A DNA stretch of 8,124 bases from DASSFZ01 sp036514635 (GTDB lineage Bacteria; Chloroflexota; Anaerolineae; Fen-1058), in assembly GCA_036514635.1 (NCBI GenBank), contig DATBWU010000102.1:1-8124 (forward strand). The letters are read 5' to 3'. The notes under the pieces are model-generated. The model was not told the origin of the DNA and did not search any database. It saw only the letters and a list, made by a program, of their open reading frames with translations. This document shows positions 4,501 to 8,124 of the stretch, piece after piece. Within the stretch, counting starts at the first letter, position 1. Every line of letters begins with the position of its first letter. The position numbers were made by a program, and so were the translations under genes.

Positions 4501-6672
4501 CTATCTCGCGAAGCGTGTCCGTTTACCAGTCCGTTGATGACTCGTCTTCCTCGGCGGCGGTCGATGCGCGAGCAGCCACGTCTGCGAATCGACCGGTTCC
4601 TGCTTGGCTGTAGGCTTCAAATGCTCGTAGGTCCCGTCCGGCAGCAAGCGGCGCGCCTTGACGTTGTCCTTGAGATAGGTTTCCAGAATCTCGTCGCGGA
4701 TGTACCGGATCAGGCGCGGGTCTTCGACGGGGAACAGGTTCTCCACGCGCCGATCGATGTTACGCGGCATCAAGTCGGCGCTGCCCAGGTACACTTCTTC
4801 TTTGCCGGCGTTGCGGAAGTAAAAGATGCGGCTGTGCTCCAGGAAACGGCCGACGATGCTGATGACGCGGATGTTCTCGCTGATGTCCTTCAAGCCGGGG
4901 CGCAGGCAGCAGATGCCACGCACCAGGAGATCGATCTTGACGCCCGCGCGCGAGGCCTGGTACAGCAGTCGGCTCATCGGCTTATCGACCAGCGCATTCA
5001 TCTTGAAGATCAGGTGCCCCGGCTCGCCTTTGCGCTGATGCTCGATTTCACGGCTAATGAGTTCTTCAAAGCGCGCGCGCAGGTTGATCGGCGCGACGAG
5101 CAGCTTGTGGTAGTCCGTCTTGGACGAATAGCCGGTGAGGTAGTTGAACAGATCGGTGGCGTCGGCGGCGAGGTCGGCGTTGCAGGTGAACAGGCCGATG
5201 TCGGTGTACGACTGCGCGGTGACGGCGTTGTAGTTGCCGCTCGACATGTGGACGTAGTGGCGCAGGCTATCGCCTTCTTTGCGCACGACGAGCGCGACCT
5301 TCGAATGCGTCTTCAACCCGACCAGCCCGTACACGACGTGCACCCCTTCGGCTTCCAGCGCCTTCGCCCAGCCGATGTTGCTTTCCTCGTCGAAGCGCGC
5401 TTTGAGCTCCACCAGCGCGGCGACCTGCTTCCCGTTCAGGCTGGCTTCCAAGAGCGTCTCCAGCACCGGCGAATTCTTGCCGACGCGGTACAGCGTCTGC
5501 TTGATCGCCAGCACATCCGGGTCGTGCGCCGCCTGCCGCAGAAAATCGACGACCGGCACGAATGAGTCGTAAGGGTGGTGCAACAGGATGTCGCCTTCGC
5601 GGATCGCGGCGAAGACGTCGCCGCCGTACGATGAGCCGCTGAAAGCGGGCGGCAAGCTCGGCACGAAAGGCGGGTCTTTCAGATCATAGCGATCGACGCT
5701 GGTCAAGCCCATGAAGTCGGCGAGGCCCAACGGGCCTTGCACCACGTACACGTCGTTGCGGTCGATCTCCAGGTTCTCGATCAAGATGTCGCGCAGAGTC
5801 TGAGGCATGCCTTCGTTGATCGTGAGCCGCACGACCGATCCGAAGCGCCGCTGGCGCACGCCGGCTTCGATCGTTTGAAGCAAGTCTTCAGCCTCCAGTT
5901 CCTGGATCACGATGTCGGCGTCGCGCGTGACACGGAAAGGATGCGCCTCGATGATCTCCATGCCGGGGAACAGCTTGTTCAGGTGCGCGGCGATCAGTTG
6001 GTCTAGCCAGGTGAAGTAATGATGGTGCGGAACCGTCCCATCTTTGCGCACGCCGCCGGACGAGCGTTTGATCGGCACCAAGCGAGGGAGCGTGCCCGGC
6101 ACTTTGATGCGTGCGAAGTGCGACAGGCCTTTCTTGTCCCGGATCAGCACGGCCAGGTTCAGGCTGAGGTTGGAGATGTGCGGAAAGGGCCGGCCGGGAT
6201 CGACGGCGAGCGGCGTCAAGACGGAGAAGACAACCTCGTTGAAGTATTCGTCAACTCTGGGCTTCTGGGTTTCGTTCAAGTCAGCGTAATCGATGACGTG
6301 GACGCCGGCGTCATCGAGCCGCTTGAGCAGGTCGTGCATGCACGTGCGCAGGTCGAGCATCAGCCTGGCCGCCGCTTTGCGCACGGCGGCGAGCTGCTCG
6401 GCGGGCGTCATGCCGTCGGGCGACATCTCGACGATGCCCGCCTCGATCTGCTGCTTGAGGCCGGACACGCGCACCATGAAGAACTCGTCGAGGATCGATC
6501 CGACAATCGCCAGGAACTTGACCCGCTCTAGCAGCGGGTTGGTTTCACTCTGCGCCTCTTCCAGCACGCGGCAGAAGAACTCCAGCAGACTCAGCTCGCG
6601 GTTGATGTACAGCTTCGGATCGTCCAGGTCGATGCCGTCAGCCTCGGCATTCTTATCGCTCGACTTGACCAT
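4501..6672 (-). CDS. ppk1: Polyphosphate kinase 1
   Basis: PPK1 makes polyphosphate from the terminal phosphate of ATP, reversibly, through a phosphohistidine. The 723-aa product has the four-domain layout. The N domain shows YINRELSLLEF (22-32), NPLLERVKFLAIVGS (45-59) and LDEFFMVRV (61-69). The phospholipase-D-like core carries IKQTLYRV (390-397), VELKARFDEESN (421-432), GLKTHSK (452-458), SSGNYN (477-482), LVRG (583-586) and FLEHSR (610-615). The phosphorylated His is H456, the second catalytic His is H613, and R396, R426, Y489 and R585 align with E. coli PPK at a constant offset of 21. The ATP-site Asn of the usual SNLDEF motif is Ile60. A basic, proline-containing tail (about 690-723) exceeds the usual length. 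The ATG at 6672 has GGAG 7 nt upstream. It lies 82 bp after rlmN, with repeat C between. Confidence 0.97.
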   Translation of the reverse strand: MVKSSDKNAEADGIDLDDPKLYINRELSLLEFFCRVLEEAQSETNPLLERVKFLAIVGSILDEFFMVRVSGLKQQIEAGIVEMSPDGMTPAEQLAAVRKAAARLMLDLRTCMHDLLKRLDDAGVHVIDYADLNETQKPRVDEYFNEVVFSVLTPLAVDPGRPFPHISNLSLNLAVLIRDKKGLSHFARIKVPGTLPRLVPIKRSSGGVRKDGTVPHHHYFTWLDQLIAAHLNKLFPGMEIIEAHPFRVTRDADIVIQELEAEDLLQTIEAGVRQRRFGSVVRLTINEGMPQTLRDILIENLEIDRNDVYVVQGPLGLADFMGLTSVDRYDLKDPPFVPSLPPAFSGSSYGGDVFAAIREGDILLHHPYDSFVPVVDFLRQAAHDPDVLAIKQTLYRVGKNSPVLETLLEASLNGKQVAALVELKARFDEESNIGWAKALEAEGVHVVYGLVGLKTHSKVALVVRKEGDSLRHYVHMSSGNYNAVTAQSYTDIGLFTCNADLAADATDLFNYLTGYSSKTDYHKLLVAPINLRARFEELISREIEHQRKGEPGHLIFKMNALVDKPMSRLLYQASRAGVKIDLLVRGICCLRPGLKDISENIRVISIVGRFLEHSRIFYFRNAGKEEVYLGSADLMPRNIDRRVENLFPVEDPRLIRYIRDEILETYLKDNVKARRLLPDGTYEHLKPTAKQEPVDSQTWLLAHRPPPRKTSHQRTGKRTRFAR

Positions 6673-6679
6673 ATCTAAT

Positions 6680-6683
6680 CTCC
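6680..6683 (-). promoter_or_regulatory. Shine-Dalgarno site of ppk1
   Basis: On the minus strand, GGAG ends 7 nt upstream of the ATG at 6672, fixing the ppk1 start. It lies just outside repeat C. Confidence 0.65.
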
Positions 6684-6689
6684 AAATCT

Positions 6690-6754
6690 AACCACGGATG
6701 GCATGGAGAACACGGATTTTGCCTTAATCCGTGGCATCCGTGCAAGGTGTGGTT
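6690..6754. repeat. Palindromic period-9 element C between rlmN and ppk1
   Basis: The arms 6690-6717 and 6727-6754 are inverted copies that match at 20 of 28 positions, including AACCAC at the ends and CACGGAT next to the 9-nt loop. The arms are made of 9-mers (ACCACGGAT, GGCATGGAG, AACACGGAT). The element fills nearly the whole gap and directly abuts the rlmN stop at 6755, so it would fold at the 3' end of the rlmN mRNA. Confidence 0.75.
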
Positions 6755-7894
6755 TCAGCCGGCGCTCTCGGCAGCCTGCCGTAACTGTCCACACCCCGCG
6801 TTGATGTCGATGCCGCGCCGGATGCGCAGGGTGTTGGGAATGCCGTGCCGGTCAATCTCGGCGCGAAAGGCGGCGATGCGCCCCCGGCGCGAGGCGGCCC
6901 CCGGGTAATCGCGCGTAGGGTTCAACGGGATCAGATTGACGTGGATCAAATGCTTCGGCAGTTGCTGCGCCAATTGGGCCAGCGCGCGCGCCTGTTCGAT
7001 CGTGTCGTTGACGCCGTCGATCAGCGCCCACTCGAAGCTCATGCGGCGGTGCGTCGCTTCGACGTAAGCGCGACACGCCGCGATCAGATCGCGCAACGGA
7101 TAGCGTTTGTTGATCGGCACAAGTTGATCGCGCAGGTCGTCGGTCGCGGCGTGGATCGACACAGCCAGGTTCACCTGGCCGCCGTCGCGCGTGAACTTCT
7201 GAATGCCGGGGATCAGCCCGACCGTGCTGACGGTCATGCGCCGCGCGCCGAAGTTCCAGCCGCTCGAATCGCTCAGCCGGCGCAGTGCTTCGATCGTGGC
7301 GGTGTAGTTAGCGAACGGCTCGCCCATGCCCATAAAAACAAGGTTGGTTAGTCGAACAGTCGAGTAGTCGGGTAGTCGGGTAGTCTTCAGTCCTTCGTCT
7401 TTCGTCCTTCGTGTTTCTTCATCCTTCATCCTTCCGCCTTCATCCCTTCTCAGCATCCTCTCAAAATACAAGACCTGTTCGACGATCTCTCCCATAGTGA
7501 GGTTGCGCTGGAAGCCGCCTTGACCGGTGGCGCAGAATGGACAAGCCATAGCACAGCCCGCCTGCGTACTGACACATACCGTGCGACGCCGTTCGTAGCC
7601 CATCAACACCGTTTCGATCTGTTTGCCATCGGGAAGTTCAAATAGGATCTTGCGCGTCCAACCATCTTCCGAGAGCAAATCGATGCGCGGCGACAGGCGC
7701 GTGACGGCGAACTCCGCCGCCAGCCGCTCGCGCAGACGGCGCGGCAGGTCGGTCATCGCATCGAACGAATCGGCCAGGCGATGATACAGCCATTCCCAAA
7801 TCTGCCGCGCGCGAAAAGCCGGCTCGTTCCAGCCGGCGACGAGCGCCTGAAGATCATCGAAAGTGAGATCGTACAGAGAAGACCTGGGCTGCAT
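6755..7894 (-). CDS. rlmN: RlmN, dual-specificity RNA (adenine-C2) methyltransferase
   Basis: RlmN is a radical SAM enzyme that methylates C2 of A2503 in 23S rRNA and A37 of some tRNAs, tuning the peptidyl transferase centre and decoding. From ATG 7894 it has 379 aa. Numbered this way, the cluster motif CAMACPFC (114-121) supplies C114, C118 and C121. C107 (VCVSTQ) and C368 (AGCGQL) match the mechanistic cysteines C118 and C355 of E. coli. Others are GMGEP (189-193), SIHAATDDLRDQLVPINKRYPL and HVNLIPLNP. Residues about 150-182, between the EIVEQVLYF helix and LTNLVFMGMGEP, form a hydrophilic insertion encoded entirely by tandem DNA repeats, yet the frame is kept. A longer reading from ATG 7948 would add 18 residues encoded largely by another repeat tract; it has only a weak GGA ribosome site, and the 7894 ATG has none visible. 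Homology favours 7894. Confidence 0.95.
   Translation of the reverse strand: MQPRSSLYDLTFDDLQALVAGWNEPAFRARQIWEWLYHRLADSFDAMTDLPRRLRERLAAEFAVTRLSPRIDLLSEDGWTRKILFELPDGKQIETVLMGYERRRTVCVSTQAGCAMACPFCATGQGGFQRNLTMGEIVEQVLYFERMLRRDEGGRMKDEETRRTKDEGLKTTRLPDYSTVRLTNLVFMGMGEPFANYTATIEALRRLSDSSGWNFGARRMTVSTVGLIPGIQKFTRDGGQVNLAVSIHAATDDLRDQLVPINKRYPLRDLIAACRAYVEATHRRMSFEWALIDGVNDTIEQARALAQLAQQLPKHLIHVNLIPLNPTRDYPGAASRRGRIAAFRAEIDRHGIPNTLRIRRGIDINAGCGQLRQAAESAG
7349..7388. repeat. Octamer tandem tract inside rlmN
   Basis: Five period-8 units of the TAGTCGGG type (two perfect, three degenerate), continuous within the rlmN coding sequence. Confidence 0.8.
7391..7446. repeat. Heptamer tandem tract inside rlmN
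   Basis: Eight period-7 units of two related types, TCCTTCG and TCATCCT, beginning 2 nt after the octamer tract. Together the two tracts (98 bp) encode the 33-residue insertion in RlmN. Confidence 0.8.
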
Positions 7895-7900
7895 GAGGAC

Positions 7901-7940
7901 TAGATGGTTAGATAGTTGGGTAGTTAGATGGTTGGTCGGT
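7901..7940. repeat. Octamer tandem tract in the rlmN leader
   Basis: Five period-8 units of the TAGATGGT / TAGATAGT type, 40 bp in all. This is the same unit length and copy number as the octamer tract inside rlmN. It lies just upstream of the preferred rlmN start. Confidence 0.75.
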
Positions 7941-7944
7941 AATT

Positions 7945-7965
7945 GCATTCATCATTCCGCATTCA
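7945..7965. repeat. Heptamer tandem tract in the rlmN leader
   Basis: Three period-7 units, GCATTCA, TCATTCC and GCATTCA, directly beside the 33-bp repeat and 4 nt after the octamer tract. It contains the alternative rlmN start codon at 7948. Confidence 0.65.
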
Positions 7966-7966
7966 T

Positions 7967-7999
7967 GGAGCCGTCAAAGAATTAGTCCGCCTGTCACCC
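7967..7999 (-). repeat. 33-bp repeat, right copy of inverted pair
   Basis: Reverse complement of 176-208 with one mismatch in 33. It lies 73 nt upstream of the preferred rlmN start. Outward of it, in the same order as on the left, come CAAGTTTCT (8048-8040), GGCAC and a 9-bp hairpin, so both window ends look like diverged copies of one modular repeat. Confidence 0.9.
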
Positions 8000-8062
8000 T
8001 GAGAATCCCACAGCGCCGGGTGGCGATAGGCTCGAAGAAAGAAACTTGCGCGCGGCGTGCCT

Positions 8063-8085
8063 GCGCGGCGATGAATTCGCCGCGC
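8063..8085. repeat. Hairpin module, 9-bp stem, loop TGAAT
   Basis: GCGCGGCGA (8063-8071) and TCGCCGCGC (8077-8085) pair perfectly around TGAAT. Its architecture equals that of the hairpin at 9-31, in the opposite orientation and with a different stem. Confidence 0.75.
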
Positions 8086-8096
8086 TACCCCGCTGC

Positions 8097-8112
8097 GCCC
8101 GATGAATCGGGC
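8097..8112. repeat. Hairpin module, 6-bp stem, loop TGAA
   Basis: GCCCGA (8097-8102) pairs with TCGGGC (8107-8112) around TGAA. The following CTAGTCGGATTCA suggests that another module begins and is cut by the window end. Confidence 0.65.
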
Positions 8113-8124
8113 TAGTCGGATTCA

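Larger units (their letters stand above)
7895..8124. other. Non-coding region upstream of rlmN
   Basis: I see no gene here. It holds the octamer and heptamer tracts (7901-7965), the right copy of the 33-bp repeat (7967-7999) and hairpin modules (8063-8112). TTGACG occurs on the minus strand inside the 33-mer (7977-7972), but no well-spaced -10 follows, so the rlmN promoter is not identified. Confidence 0.6.

Noticed and set aside
4471..5565. Long open frame (364 codons) on the plus strand opposite ppk1
   Set aside because: It lies wholly or largely within the antisense of a clearly conserved PPK1 gene, has no recognisable motif, and is explained by high-GC codon bias; other plus-strand frames opposite fakA, rlmN and the DegV gene are of the same kind.
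7349..7446. CRISPR array or intein in rlmN
   Set aside because: The repeats are 7-8 bp head-to-tail units without spacers, and the 33 residues are far too short for an intein.
176..7999. Composite transposon or genomic island bounded by the 33-bp inverted pair
   Set aside because: There is no transposase, integrase or cargo-type gene, and no compositional shift apparent by eye; the enclosed genes are conserved core functions in an ancient order.
1..8124. Riboswitches, tRNAs, other structured RNAs
   Set aside because: No intergenic stretch showed a recognisable aptamer, T-box or tRNA cloverleaf; the structure seen is limited to simple hairpins and repeats.

Overview
This is a 8.1 kb, high-GC, gene-dense stretch of bacterial chromosome carrying seven housekeeping-type genes. 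It has no transposase, integrase, phage, CRISPR, tRNA or rRNA genes. The gene set and the abundance of short palindromic and tandem intergenic repeats suggest an uncultured Chloroflexota-like bacterium. That assignment is inference; no marker in the window proves it.

Layout, left to right. 1-224: non-coding, built of hairpin and inverted-repeat modules, ending in a 33-bp sequence (176-208). 225-3120, minus strand: a three-gene operon read from right to left, namely an Asp23/Gls24 envelope protein, a FakA-type DAK/DhaL kinase and a DegV (FakB-type) lipid-binding protein. The starts and stops overlap or nearly touch. 3121-3408: repeat-rich divergent intergenic region. 3409-3591, plus strand: rpmB (ribosomal protein L28), with its own promoter, Shine-Dalgarno site and intrinsic terminator. 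3726-4412, minus: rpe, with a near-consensus promoter that predicts a leaderless mRNA. 4501-6672, minus: ppk1 (polyphosphate kinase). 6755-7894, minus: rlmN (23S rRNA/tRNA m2A methyltransferase, radical SAM). 7895-8124: non-coding, with tandem repeats, an inverted copy of the 33-bp sequence and more hairpin modules.

How the genes fit together. FakA and FakB form a fatty-acid kinase that phosphorylates fatty acids for phospholipid synthesis. Asp23 proteins are envelope-associated and commonly sit beside fakA. L28 and RlmN serve the ribosome, Rpe the pentose phosphate pathway, and Ppk1 polyphosphate storage and stress. Read on the minus strand, rlmN - rpe - rpmB - asp23-like - fakA matches the order I recall for the Bacillus subtilis yloN-rpe-rpmB-yloU-yloV region. 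Here ppk1 stands where prpC-prkC-cpgA would be, and rpmB is inverted in place.

The most unusual feature is the repeat content. Tandem tracts of period 7, 8 and 9 occur at almost every gene edge, and one 98-bp period-8 plus period-7 composite has entered the rlmN reading frame without breaking it. Several enzymes also show substitutions at usually conserved positions: Rpe metal-ligand His to Gln, Ppk1 ATP-site Asn to Ile, and DegV pocket residues. I do not see a wholly new multi-gene system; the novelty is in the repeats and in these residue changes.
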